A stretch of 32,228 bases of DNA, taken from assembly GCA_029553475.1 (NCBI GenBank), contig JAKPKV010000139.1, positions 1-32,228 of the forward strand, given 5' to 3'. A model generated the notes under the pieces. It worked only from the letters and a program-made list of their open reading frames with translations. It made no database searches and was not told where the DNA came from. Shown in pieces: positions 1-7,662 of the stretch (position 1 is its first letter; every line of letters starts with the position of its first letter). The stretch is from Armatimonadota bacterium (lineage in GTDB: Bacteria > Armatimonadota > Hebobacteria > CAIYQO01). The position numbers were made by a program, and so were the translations under genes.

Positions 1-2
1 AG

Positions 3-728
3 GGGTGCAGCTCGCCGTTGAATATTAACGAGGCCACCGAGATAGATATCGGGCGGCAGGCGGCGGCGGATCTGGAACGGCAATACGGCGTGGTGAATGA
101 CCCAACCGCGACCGCGCGCGTCGCGAATATCGGGCGCGCCATCGCCGCGGTCTCGGCGCGGCCCGCGCTGCCCTGGAGCTTCAAAATCCTCAACATCAGC
201 GAGGTGAACGCGCTGGCGCTGCCCGGCGGGTATATCTATGTCACCCGCGGCCTGCTGGAGCAAGGCGTCAGCAACGCGGAGCTAGCCGGAGTGATGGGGC
301 ATGAAATTGCCCACGTCAATCAGCGCCATTCGGTGGACGCCATCGAACGCGCCATGACGTATGATCTGCTCTCCGACCTGGTGCTCGGGCGCAGCAGCCG
401 GGGCGTGCAGGTGGCGGCCGATCTGGCGATTCAGTACGCCGTGCAGCTGCCGCACTCGCGGCAGGATGAGTACGAGGCCGATGACATCGGGATGCGCCTG
501 GCGTATAACGCCGGCTACCCGCCGAACGGCATGGTGCAGTTCCTCACCCGGCTCCAGCAGCTCTCCGGACCGACCCGCACGCCGGAGTGGATGCGGACGC
601 ACCCGCTGACGGAGGACCGCATCACCCGCGCCCAGCAGATTGCCACCAGCCTGCAGGGTCAGCGGCGGCCGGTGCCGGTGTCATACCATACCGGAGATGG
701 CGAGGGAGGCGCGGGGGAGGCGACATAA
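3..728 (+). CDS. M48 family metalloprotease, lipoprotein (5' end truncated by window edge)
   Basis: Zinc metallopeptidase of the M48 (BepA/YcaL/HtpX-like) family, probably periplasmic and membrane-anchored, acting in envelope protein quality control. The frame is open to the left edge and begins Gly-Cys-Ser-Ser; the Cys codon at 6-8 looks like the lipidation site of a lipobox whose signal peptide lies outside the window, so the TTG at 18 is unlikely to be the true start. Counting from that TTG, the HExxH zinc motif (HEIAH) is at residues 95-99, the third ligand region ExxAD (EYEAD) at 151-155, and the conserved THPLTEDRI segment near 194-202. No TPR region follows, so it matches the short, peptidase-only members. 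The lptC promoter lies just downstream, so it is probably a separate transcription unit. Family assignment is firm; the substrate is unknown. Confidence 0.9.
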   Translation, partial: GCSSPLNINEATEIDIGRQAAADLERQYGVVNDPTATARVANIGRAIAAVSARPALPWSFKILNISEVNALALPGGYIYVTRGLLEQGVSNAELAGVMGHEIAHVNQRHSVDAIERAMTYDLLSDLVLGRSSRGVQVAADLAIQYAVQLPHSRQDEYEADDIGMRLAYNAGYPPNGMVQFLTRLQQLSGPTRTPEWMRTHPLTEDRITRAQQIATSLQGQRRPVPVSYHTGDGEGGAGEAT

Positions 729-774
729 ATGCATCCTGGTTTGCCCGGCGACCGTCCGCCCCTCCCCGCGCCGT

Positions 775-803
775 TTGTCCGCGCGCGGGGAGGGTAGTAT
801 AAT
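775..803 (+). promoter_or_regulatory. sigma70-type promoter for lptC-lptA-lptB
   Basis: TTGTCC (775-780), 17-bp spacer, then a perfect TATAAT (798-803). The predicted transcription start is near 810, only a few bases before the ATG at 813, so lptC is translated either from a nearly leaderless mRNA (813) or from the internal ATG at 837. Confidence 0.75.
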
Positions 804-812
804 ACGGGGCGG

Positions 813-1418
813 ATGGACGTGAATGGGCGGACAGCGATGAGGCGCCGGTGGGCATATCTCCCCTGGATCGTGGCGCTGGCGAGCATGGGGTTCCTGCTTG
901 CCGGCTGCGCGCGCCGGCAAATACATGCTGATCCGCCGCCTCCGTCCCCGCCGCCCGAGGAGAAAGCACCCGATTCATCGCGCTTCGACTTTGAAGGCTA
1001 CAGCTTCGTCTTCCCGCCGGAGCAGGAGCCGCGCGTGTGGGAAGTGAAGACCCGCCGGGGATCGGGCGGCACCGACGATGGAAAATTGACCCTCGAAGGC
1101 GTGGAATGCACCCTGTATCGCGATGGGAAACCGGCGCTGCGGGTGACGGCGCGGACCGGCGTGGCGGCGGTCGAGGGGAAGGCGGCGCGCCTCGCGCTCG
1201 CGGGCGGGGTGAAAGCGGTGGAGCTGACGCGCCATCTGGTGCTGCGCGCGGAGCAGTTCACCTGGCTCTCGTCGGAGAACCGCCTCCGCGTCGCGAAGGT
1301 ACGCTTCATCGGTGACGGCCTTGAGCATGCCGCCGACAGCGCGGACTTTTCCATGGACCTGACCGAAGGCGCCTTCCAGGGGCACGTGATGACCAGATCC
1401 GCCCCCGCCGAACCGTAA
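813..1418 (+). CDS. lptC: LptC-like LPS export periplasmic lipoprotein
   Basis: Predicted bitopic or lipid-anchored component of the Lpt bridge that passes LPS from the inner-membrane ABC transporter to LptA. The N-terminus has a basic stretch (RRRW), a hydrophobic core and a lipobox LLAGC, followed by a Pro-rich linker. The remaining ~140 residues fit the LptC/OstA beta-jellyroll pattern (short alternating strands such as LTLEGVECTLYRDGKPALRVTA). It is the first gene of a lptC-lptA-lptB run, which strengthens the call. The start is ambiguous: ATG 813 lies 9 nt after the -10 box (near-leaderless, as in panD of this window), while ATG 837 gives a more classical lipoprotein signal peptide but has no clear Shine-Dalgarno sequence. 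A lipobox is unusual for LptC of Proteobacteria, which is anchored by a membrane helix. Confidence 0.75.
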   Translation: MDVNGRTAMRRRWAYLPWIVALASMGFLLAGCARRQIHADPPPPSPPPEEKAPDSSRFDFEGYSFVFPPEQEPRVWEVKTRRGSGGTDDGKLTLEGVECTLYRDGKPALRVTARTGVAAVEGKAARLALAGGVKAVELTRHLVLRAEQFTWLSSENRLRVAKVRFIGDGLEHAADSADFSMDLTEGAFQGHVMTRSAPAEP

Positions 1419-1429
1419 AGGAGTCTCTC

Positions 1430-1975
1430 ATGCGACGGTTGCTCTACAGTGTGCTCGCGATGTGCGCCTTGCTAACGGCGGGCGCCGGCCTGTTCGCCGA
1501 CGGCCCGACCGCGCTGCCGAAATTCGAGATCACCGCCGACATCATGCGGCTGGATCTGAAAAAGACGCCGCGCTCCCTCGTCTACGAGCGCAACGTGGTC
1601 TACACCTCACCGCTCTATCAGACGCGCATCACCTGCAACCGCCTGGAGACGAACGCCACCTCGACGAACGCCATCAGCGCCGTGACCGCCACCGGCAACG
1701 TCGTGTTCGCCATGACGGGCGAAGATGAGAAGGGGAAGCCGACGTATCGCGTCAACGGCGCGGCCCCACTCCTCACCTATTCCATGCAAAACGGGGAGCC
1801 GGTCATCAGGCTGGTGAAGCAAAACGACATTCAGCCGTCGCTCATCATCACCGATCTCGCCTCAAAAGCGCAGACGGATCTGACCGGCAGCGGCGACGTG
1901 ATGGAGTATAATCTGCAGACGCAGACGCTGGAAGTGAAGAAGGTGAAGATGGCGAGTGAAGGGAGCGGCAAGTGA
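1430..1975 (+). CDS. lptA: LptA/OstA-like periplasmic LPS-binding protein
   Basis: Predicted periplasmic jellyroll protein that forms the LPS bridge between LptC and the outer membrane. An N-terminal signal peptide (residues 1 to about 23, ending near LFADG) is followed by about 155 residues of beta-rich sequence with typical OstA wording, including [31 protein letters not shown] and ATGNVVF. A good ribosome-binding site (AGGAG, 1419-1423) sits 6 nt before the ATG. It starts 11 nt after lptC and its stop overlaps the GTG start of lptB by 4 nt, indicating a translationally coupled operon. Size (181 aa) is normal for LptA. Confidence 0.82.
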   Translation: MRRLLYSVLAMCALLTAGAGLFADGPTALPKFEITADIMRLDLKKTPRSLVYERNVVYTSPLYQTRITCNRLETNATSTNAISAVTATGNVVFAMTGEDEKGKPTYRVNGAAPLLTYSMQNGEPVIRLVKQNDIQPSLIITDLASKAQTDLTGSGDVMEYNLQTQTLEVKKVKMASEGSGK

Positions 1976-2742
1976 GCGAGCGGGAACAGGCGGGGGCCGC
2001 GGTCTCCACGGCGCCGGCACTCGGCATCCTGCGCGCGGAGGCGCTGGTGAAGCGCTACGGGCAGCGCACGGTGGTGGACGAAGTGTCCGTCGCGGTGAAG
2101 CCGGGCGAGATCGTCGGCCTGCTGGGCCCGAACGGCGCCGGGAAAACCACCTCCTTCTATATGCTGGTCGGCCTCATCCGACCCAACGCCGGCCGCGTCT
2201 GGCTCGGTGAGCGCGACATCACCCGCTGCCCGATGTTCCGCCGCGCCCGGCTGGGCCTGGGCTACCTGCCGCAGGAAGCCTCCGTCTTCCGCAAGCTCAC
2301 CGTGGAGGAGAACCTGCTGGCGGTGCTGGAGATGCGCGGCCTGCCGCGACGCGTGCGCAAAGAACGGGCGGAGCGGCTGATGGAGGAGTTCCGCGTGGCG
2401 CACCGCCGGAAGGCGGAAGGCGGGGTGCTCTCCGGCGGCGAGCGCCGCCGCGTGGAAATCGCGCGCACGCTCGCCTGCGATCCGGGGTATATCCTGCTGG
2501 ATGAGCCGTTCACCGGCGTGGACCCCATCGCCGTGGACGAGATTCAGGATATCGTCGTCCACCTGCGCGACCGCGGCATCGGCGTGCTCATCACCGACCA
2601 CAACGTGCGGGAAACCCTCGCCATCACCGAGCGCAGCTACATCATCTTCGAAGGCCGGATTCTCACCCACGGCACGTCGGCGGAGATCGCCAGCGATCCG
2701 GTGGCACAGCGCCACTACCTGGGTGATCGCTTCTCGATGTAA
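1972..2742 (+). CDS. lptB: LPS export ABC transporter ATP-binding protein LptB
   Basis: Cytoplasmic ATPase that powers LPS extraction by LptFG. All ABC motifs are visible: Walker [10 protein letters not shown] (52-60), Q-loop Gln101 in YLPQEAS, signature LSGGE (153-157), Walker B ILLDEP (174-179) and the switch His210 in ITDHNV. The wording [17 protein letters not shown] and [10 protein letters not shown] is characteristic of LptB within ABC ATPases. Translation starts at a GTG overlapping the lptA stop codon (GTGA). About 20 extra N-terminal residues precede the usual LptB start. The LptF/LptG permeases are not in this window. The gene ends 6 bp from the convergent gene at 2749. Confidence 0.95.
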   Translation: MSEREQAGAAVSTAPALGILRAEALVKRYGQRTVVDEVSVAVKPGEIVGLLGPNGAGKTTSFYMLVGLIRPNAGRVWLGERDITRCPMFRRARLGLGYLPQEASVFRKLTVEENLLAVLEMRGLPRRVRKERAERLMEEFRVAHRRKAEGGVLSGGERRRVEIARTLACDPGYILLDEPFTGVDPIAVDEIQDIVVHLRDRGIGVLITDHNVRETLAITERSYIIFEGRILTHGTSAEIASDPVAQRHYLGDRFSM

Positions 2743-2748
2743 TCAGGC

Positions 2749-3750
2749 TCAGGCGGGCGCGGCGTCAACCGGCCGTTCCTCGCGTTCCGCCGGCGTGAAG
2801 CCGCTGGCGCGCCCGTTCATCACGGTGAAGGAGTAGATGTAGGCGTAGGTCTTCTCGCGGTCATCAACGGCGATGACGGAGATGGTCTGGACGCCGTCAT
2901 CCAGCGTGAGGCTGTTCAGCAGATAGGTATGCGGTCCGGCGCCGTCAAAGGTTTTCAGCTCGGCGTTCTTCAGCATCAGGCGCACCTTCGACACCGGCCC
3001 GGTGCCGGTGACATCTATGCGGATGAGGCCGCAGAACGGCGGCAAGCCTTTCCCCAGCACGATGGGGCCGCGGTCGGCAAGCTCGATCCCGTTCAGGCTG
3101 ACCGTCAAGCTCGGCATGATGACCACTTCGACCTTCGGCGGCGGCGGCGCCGCCAGCACAATCGGTTTGCCGGTCTCCAGCCAGCTCTTCGGCGAGCGCA
3201 CCAGCGGAATCACCACCGCGGGCTGAAACTCGTTCTTTTTCGTCGCTTCGTCAATGAGCGCCGCCATCGCCACCAGCAGCTGCGCGGCGGTCAGCCGGTA
3301 CCCGCTCTCGAAATTCCACGCGGAGATGAGCTTGTGGCCGGGCGCTTCCGCCTTCGCCAGCCAGAAGGGCGCGTACAGGCCGATATCGGCGTAATGCACC
3401 GCGAAGGTCAGCCCGTCGCGTTTGGGCTCGTATTGGGGATCGAAGGCCGGCCCGGCCAGGTCGTGAATCTGGACGGCGAGCGCCTGCGGGAGCGCTTTCG
3501 TATCTTTCCAGACGACGATGGCGCGCGAGAGCAGCTCAAAGGCGTTGGCATTGGTGATGACCATGTTGTGGCCGTTTTCCATGGGCATCTGATACGCGGG
3601 GGGAAGCTGGTTCGTGCGGCGCGCTTCCGCCGCGATGGTGCGGGCAAGCTGTATGATGACGCTACCGCGAAAGGACAACTCCTGGGCGGAGGCCGGCGTC
3701 GCGGCGGACAGCAATCCTATGATGAGCAGCAGGAGCACCGCGATTCTCAT
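2749..3750 (-). CDS. Secreted protein with three helical repeats and a C-terminal Ig-like domain
   Basis: Unrecognised exported protein. A signal peptide begins at the ATG at 3750 (hydrophobic run then ATPASAQ cleavage site). Three segments of similar helical pattern follow: IIQLARTIAAEARRTNQLP, ELLSRAIVVWKDTKALP and LVAMAALIDEATKKNEFQP. The 'A..I......LP' pattern is reminiscent of pseudomurein-binding-type repeats, but I call that only a weak resemblance. The last ~110 residues look like a beta-sandwich (VSLNG...IRIDVTGTG...VRLMLKN...VQTISVIAVDD). The promoter at 3801-3829 rules out starts upstream of about 3794; ATG 3762 is the alternative start. A cell-wall-binding or surface role is plausible from the repeats but not shown. 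Confidence 0.65.
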   Translation of the reverse strand: MRIAVLLLLIIGLLSAATPASAQELSFRGSVIIQLARTIAAEARRTNQLPPAYQMPMENGHNMVITNANAFELLSRAIVVWKDTKALPQALAVQIHDLAGPAFDPQYEPKRDGLTFAVHYADIGLYAPFWLAKAEAPGHKLISAWNFESGYRLTAAQLLVAMAALIDEATKKNEFQPAVVIPLVRSPKSWLETGKPIVLAAPPPPKVEVVIMPSLTVSLNGIELADRGPIVLGKGLPPFCGLIRIDVTGTGPVSKVRLMLKNAELKTFDGAGPHTYLLNSLTLDDGVQTISVIAVDDREKTYAYIYSFTVMNGRASGFTPAEREERPVDAAPA

Positions 3751-3800
3751 CACCTGTACCATACCCGATCTGCATGAAGCGCTAACCACACGGCGAACCA

Positions 3801-3829
3801 ATTGTAGGGTTCACCCGGAGGGCTGTCAA
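3801..3829 (-). promoter_or_regulatory. near-consensus promoter for the secreted repeat protein
   Basis: Read on the minus strand: TTGACA (complement of 3824-3829), exactly 17 bp, TACAAT (complement of 3801-3806). The expected transcription start is near 3794, leaving about 44 nt before the ATG at 3750. Confidence 0.8.
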
Positions 3830-3856
3830 GGAACGGAACAAACGGCGCGGATTCGC

Positions 3857-4639
3857 TCACTCGTCGCGCGCGAACTGGCATAACAGATACACCGTGCCGG
3901 CGGCCAGCGCCGCCGCGAGCACAATGCCGGCGATGGCGATGGAGACGCGGGAGAGGATGGCGATGACGATGATGGCGATCAACACGGGGATGGCGCTGCG
4001 GTAGAGCACCTCGCGCAGATGCGCCGGTGTGAAGAGCCAGACGAAAAACGAGGTGTTCAGCGAGGCGCCGCAGCGCGCGCAGGCGCGGCTGCCCCGGGGA
4101 TTCTCCGCGCGGCACTCGTAGCACCGCGCCACCGGCCCGCGCTCCGCGCGCGTTTTCGCCGCCACCAGTTTTTGCAGGCGATATCGCTCCTGCGTCGCGC
4201 GCTCCGGCGCCAGCTCAATCGCGGCCTGCATCTCCGCTATCGCCTCATCGTACTGTCCCAACTCCGCCAGCGACTCGGCGAGAAAGACGTGCGCGGCGGC
4301 GTTTTTGGGGTCGCGCGCGATGACGGCGCGGTATTGCAGCATGCGTTCGGCATGCAGGCGCTGTGCCAGGCGGCGCTCATGCGCGACGTGCAGCAGTTGC
4401 GCGCCCCCGGCGACGCCGAGCATCACCGCCACGTAGGCGATCATCGCCTGCTGCCCCGCCGCGGACCAGACGAGCGCGAAGAACAGGACTATCAGGAGGA
4501 TGAGCCCCAACGCCTGCGGCGCCGTGAGGAGTTTATCGGCCAGCCAGGCATTGAGGATGCGGACCACGACAAACGCGAAGGCGGCGCCGCCCAATATCCA
4601 GATGAACAGCGTGAACAGCGCCTCGGTCACTTCCGTCAA
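3857..4639 (-). CDS. Membrane protein with TPR repeats and a zinc ribbon
   Basis: Integral membrane protein of unknown function. From the chosen start it has two or three N-terminal hydrophobic segments (LFTLFIWILGG; ALGLILLIVLFFALVW; IAYVAVMLGVAGG), then a cytosolic-type helical region with about 1.5 TPR units (YRAVIARDPKNAAAHVFLAESLAELGQ...), a four-cysteine zinc ribbon (CYEC...CARC), and two C-terminal membrane helices. The start is a TTG at 4639, chosen because a strong GGAGGT (complement of 4646-4651) lies 6 nt upstream. The longer TTG start at 4657 lies upstream of that site. It is transcribed from its own promoter at 4684-4712 and is probably a scaffold or sensor; no enzyme signature is visible. 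Confidence 0.72.
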   Translation of the reverse strand: MTEVTEALFTLFIWILGGAAFAFVVVRILNAWLADKLLTAPQALGLILLIVLFFALVWSAAGQQAMIAYVAVMLGVAGGAQLLHVAHERRLAQRLHAERMLQYRAVIARDPKNAAAHVFLAESLAELGQYDEAIAEMQAAIELAPERATQERYRLQKLVAAKTRAERGPVARCYECRAENPRGSRACARCGASLNTSFFVWLFTPAHLREVLYRSAIPVLIAIIVIAILSRVSIAIAGIVLAAALAAGTVYLLCQFARDE

Positions 4640-4683
4640 GTCAACACCTCCGCGCAACGGTTGGGCAGGGGACGTACGTCTTC

Positions 4684-4712
4684 ACTATAAACCGACCGCG
4701 CAGGGGTGTCAA
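4684..4712 (-). promoter_or_regulatory. near-consensus promoter for the TPR/zinc-ribbon membrane protein
   Basis: Minus strand: TTGACA (complement of 4707-4712), 17-bp spacer, TATAGT (complement of 4684-4689). Transcription should start near 4677, about 38 nt before the TTG start at 4639. Confidence 0.8.
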
Positions 4713-4784
4713 TCGAGCATCCCAGTTGGCGCGGACGGAAAGAATTTTCGATCAATGGCGTTTAATCCGCGCACGTGGGTGGAA

Positions 4785-4887
4785 TATAGAGAGTGGCCCA
4801 GTGCAAAGGGGGCAGTCGGGACTTCGGTCCCGGCTGGCACTGGGTACCTCCTGTAAAGGCCGCCGCGCGCACCGCGCGGCGGCCTTT
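4785..4887 (+). ncRNA. candidate structured small RNA: pseudoknot followed by terminator hairpin
   Basis: No gene covers 4713-4900. On the plus strand a possible -10 (TATAGA, 4785-4790) is followed, one promoter-to-start distance later, by a compact fold. The outer stem CCCAGTGC (4797-4804) pairs with GCACTGGG (4837-4844). Inside it is a 9-bp hairpin (4814-4822 with 4827-4835) closed by a UUCG tetraloop. The bulge AGGGGG (4807-4812) can pair with CCTCCT (4847-4852) just outside the stem, forming a pseudoknot. A perfect 15-bp hairpin (4855-4887) follows. Both neighbouring genes lie on the minus strand, so an RNA here would be free-standing. It does not match the 6S, SRP or common riboswitch motifs I know. 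The -35 is weak; transcription is an inference. Confidence 0.35.
4855..4887. terminator. 15-bp perfect hairpin, likely bidirectional terminator
   Basis: Arms 4855-4869 and 4873-4887 are exact reverse complements around a CAC loop. The arms end in AAA/TTT, so either strand gives a GC-rich stem followed by T residues. It lies 14 bp downstream of the L,D-transpeptidase stop codon (minus strand) and also ends the candidate plus-strand RNA. Confidence 0.6.
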
Positions 4888-4900
4888 GGGTTTGGTCGGT

Positions 4901-6049
4901 TCACGGCAGCGACAGGCGAATGCCGCCCGGCGAATATTCGATGCTGCCGCCCAGTGCCTCCATCACGGAACGTACCGACACGAACAGGGTGTTCAACGCG
5001 ATAAATGCCTCGTCCCCCGCGGTCACGGCCACTTCCCGTGATGCATGAGTGAGATAGGCCGTCTCTGTGCCGGCATCCCAGCGAACGGCGGCGCGCAGGT
5101 AGCCTGCAAGCTGCCGGACGGGCAGGTAACTGCGCCCGCCCCGCAGCGTGGGTCCCACTTCCCCGGCGACCGGCGTGCCCTGCACTTTTATCGCCATCCG
5201 CGACCCGAGAATGGGCCGGGCGACACCGTCAGCGCGCCGTATCGCCTGCGCCAATTCTTCCCGGGTGAGCGCCTCCGCCAGACCGTACCCGCGCAGGTGC
5301 CGCTGCACGCGGGCGATGTCGTTCGTCGCGCGCCGATAGACGTCGGGAAACACCGCCAGATAGACGATGCCGTCCTCGTGCCCGACGGCCACCGTCTCAT
5401 AGGTGATGAGCACGGGGTCCCCGACGGCGACGTGCGCGTAGAGGGTACGAATGTGCGCCGGGAAGAGGCGGATACAGCCGTGGCTGACCGTGCGCCCAAT
5501 GGTGCGAGGGTCATTGGTCCCGTGGATGCCGTACCCCGGACGGCTCAGGCCAATCCAACGGTCGCCCAACGGGTTGCTCGGTCCCGGCGGCACCACGCCG
5601 CCGCCCGCCCAGGAGGGCCGGTACCAGGAGGGATTCACCACCTTCGTCTGCACTTGCAGGCGGCCGATCGGCGTGTTCCAGCGCTCGGCGATGCGGCCGA
5701 TGGAGACCGGATAATGCGCGGCGACGCGGTTATCCACCCACCGGTAGAGCATCAGCTCCGGTACATTCAGCACCACGCCATCCGACAGGTGGTTGATCGC
5801 AATGCGCCGGCCTGGCAACAGCGCGTCGCCGGAGAGCCCGCCGGGATTCGCGCGCGTCAGATGCTGATACCCGAGATGCTCCCGGATGCCGAGATCCACC
5901 CAAGTGCGCCCGCGTGGCCAGGGCATCGTCGTATTCTCTCCGAAGCTGATCGGCAGCCGCGCCACGCGCTCGCGCCATGTCGTCTGCGCGTGCGTCGGCA
6001 GCGCTGACAGCATCAGCAGGCAGAGTGCCACAGCGGTCGGGCCTCGCAT
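4901..6049 (-). CDS. L,D-transpeptidase (YkuD) with LysM-like and copper-amine-oxidase-like domains
   Basis: Exported enzyme that forms 3-3 peptidoglycan cross-links or attaches proteins to peptidoglycan. The signal peptide (residues 1-22) is followed by a LysM-like segment (YQHLTRANPG...LLPGRRI, about 61-83). The YkuD catalytic domain (about 93-220) carries HGTNDP (His176) and SHGC (189-192; catalytic Cys192) followed by IRL. The last ~95 residues (PVAGEVGPTLRGGRSYLPVRQLAGYL...) match the copper amine oxidase N-terminal-like cell-surface domain. ATG 6049 is chosen over the in-frame GTG at 6055 because AGGAGG (complement of 6058-6063) is 8 nt from the ATG but only 2 nt from the GTG. It may share a transcript with the upstream KaiC-like gene, although hairpins lie between them. 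Confidence 0.9.
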   Translation of the reverse strand: MRGPTAVALCLLMLSALPTHAQTTWRERVARLPISFGENTTMPWPRGRTWVDLGIREHLGYQHLTRANPGGLSGDALLPGRRIAINHLSDGVVLNVPELMLYRWVDNRVAAHYPVSIGRIAERWNTPIGRLQVQTKVVNPSWYRPSWAGGGVVPPGPSNPLGDRWIGLSRPGYGIHGTNDPRTIGRTVSHGCIRLFPAHIRTLYAHVAVGDPVLITYETVAVGHEDGIVYLAVFPDVYRRATNDIARVQRHLRGYGLAEALTREELAQAIRRADGVARPILGSRMAIKVQGTPVAGEVGPTLRGGRSYLPVRQLAGYLRAAVRWDAGTETAYLTHASREVAVTAGDEAFIALNTLFVSVRSVMEALGGSIEYSPGGIRLSLP

Positions 6050-6074
6050 GATCACGTCCTCCTGCGTACAACCT

Positions 6075-6145
6075 GACGACCCGCTACAGGGTCGTCGCGC
6101 CCGGACTCTTCTGCAGGAATACGCGCCGTCCCGATGGCATCGGGA
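6075..6145 (-). terminator. two hairpins between the KaiC-like and L,D-transpeptidase genes
   Basis: GACGACCC (6075-6082) pairs with GGGTCGTC (6089-6096), and TCCCGATG (6129-6136) pairs with CATCGGGA (6138-6145). They lie downstream of the KaiC-like stop codon on the minus strand and could terminate or process its transcript. There is no T-run, so the terminator call is tentative; the word ACCCGCTACA in the first hairpin recurs at 10111-10120. Confidence 0.3.
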
Positions 6146-6187
6146 TAGACGCCGGGCGCGCCACGACCGGTGGCTGTGCAGGGGCGC

Positions 6188-7612
6188 TCAGTATTCCAGG
6201 ATGCGCAGATACGGCGGGCTGCTCGTCTCCACGAAGCCGTGCACCAGGGTGCGCGCCGCGTTCAGGGTTTTGAGCACCTGGATATATTCGTAATTGCCTT
6301 CCCGCCAGATGCGCACCAGGCCATCGGCCTCCGAGCGGAGTTTCTCCCGCGCGGAGGCGGGCACGGCATTCGGATTCAGGAAGCCCAGACAGACGCCGCC
6401 ATACTGCTGGATCATATCGAGCGCCGGCGCCAGCGTGGCGAACACGTCCTCCTCATCCATCGCGGTAATCAGCCGCGTGAGATCGAGGAACAGGCGACCG
6501 CGCTTCAAGCGCGTCGTCGCCTGAAATGCCTCATCGAGCTGCGCCAGCGCGCGCGGTGCCCCGACGGTCATGTCGTCCCAGATATCGTCCTCCGCGAGGG
6601 GATCCGCTCCGGCGCCGGCTTCGTCGGAGACAGTGAACAGGCGCAACGCGTCGGTCGCGATGCCCTGGTCGAAATCCTCCTGCATGCCGTAATTCATCGC
6701 GAGCTGCCGCAGCCGGTCCTGGCGCGTCCCGGTGGTGGTCACCTCGAAGAGGTGATCCTCCGCGCGCAGGGTTTCGCGCATGAAGTTCACCTCGAAGATC
6801 TCCTGGTGAAGTTCCGAGGACACTTCGAAGAGATAGAACGCGCCATAGGGGATGCCGCCGCCGATCAGCGTGTCCAATTCCGGCACGCCGAGTGAAATCG
6901 CCTCCTGATAGCGGAATTGCGGCTCCTGGAAGGGGGGCACAATCTCCAGCCCCTGCTCGCTGAAGAAGAACAGCGATTTCGCCGGCACATGGCGCGAGCC
7001 GCGGCTCTTCAGCACTTCGATGAACCGCATGCGCTGGTTGTTGATGCGGTCCATCGACAGGTAGATGACCACATCCGCGGTGTATTCTTCGGCGACGGTG
7101 CCGGTCACTTCCCCTTCCATCAGCTCGCGCAGCAGCAGCGGCGTCAAGCCTTCCCGTTTGAGCGCGTTGATCAGGCTGTAGATGATCTTGCGCAGCTCGC
7201 CGGGGTTGTCCGCCAGCCGCTGGAAATGCGTCAGGCTGTCCACCACCACCCGCCGCGCGCCGATCTCGCGGATCATCTCCGGGAAGATGCCCTCGTGGCG
7301 TTTGATGTCCTGGTACATCAGGTCGGGGGAGGTGAAGAGCACCTTCAGTTTGTCCTCTTCCTCCAGCGCCCGAAAATCCCAGCCGAAATTCATCGCGTCG
7401 CGATAAATCTGCTGCGGGAACTCTTCAAAGGTGATGAAAAATCCCGGTTCGTCATACCGCAAGATGCCTTCGTAGAGAAATTGCATGCCAAGCGTGGACT
7501 TGCCGGAGCCCGGGGCGCCGGCCACCAGCACGGCATCGCCCTCAAGCAGGCCGCCATGCAGCAGGTTATCCAGTCCGGGCACACCGGTCGGAATGCGTTG
7601 CTGAACGTGCAT
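6188..7612 (-). CDS. KaiC/RAD55-like RecA-superfamily ATPase with degenerate second domain
   Basis: Cytosolic P-loop ATPase of the KaiC-like (RAD55) group, typically used in signalling rather than recombination. The first domain has the family opening TGVPGLDNLLHGG, Walker A GAPGSGKST (32-40), the catalytic Glu pair in FITFEEF (63-64) and Walker B VVVDS (Asp125). A second copy starts near residue 240 with SLGVPELDTLIGGGIP but has no P-loop where Walker A is expected (FYLFEVSSELHQ), so it is probably non-catalytic. ATG 7612 is preferred over GTG 7618 because GAGGAG sits 5 nt upstream of the ATG and overlaps the GTG region. It follows the MerR-type gene by 50 nt on the same strand, suggesting an operon and a shared regulatory role. 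Confidence 0.85.
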   Translation of the reverse strand: MHVQQRIPTGVPGLDNLLHGGLLEGDAVLVAGAPGSGKSTLGMQFLYEGILRYDEPGFFITFEEFPQQIYRDAMNFGWDFRALEEEDKLKVLFTSPDLMYQDIKRHEGIFPEMIREIGARRVVVDSLTHFQRLADNPGELRKIIYSLINALKREGLTPLLLRELMEGEVTGTVAEEYTADVVIYLSMDRINNQRMRFIEVLKSRGSRHVPAKSLFFFSEQGLEIVPPFQEPQFRYQEAISLGVPELDTLIGGGIPYGAFYLFEVSSELHQEIFEVNFMRETLRAEDHLFEVTTTGTRQDRLRQLAMNYGMQEDFDQGIATDALRLFTVSDEAGAGADPLAEDDIWDDMTVGAPRALAQLDEAFQATTRLKRGRLFLDLTRLITAMDEEDVFATLAPALDMIQQYGGVCLGFLNPNAVPASAREKLRSEADGLVRIWREGNYEYIQVLKTLNAARTLVHGFVETSSPPYLRILEY

Positions 7613-7662
7613 GATCACTCCTCACAATTTGAACTCAAGTATGATGTGGAAGGGGGGAGATG

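Noticed and set aside
4797-4887. 4.5S (SRP) RNA or 6S RNA
   Set aside because: The SRP loop sequence GGTCAGG...GGAAGCAGCC is missing, and the fold lacks the long 6S-type open helix.
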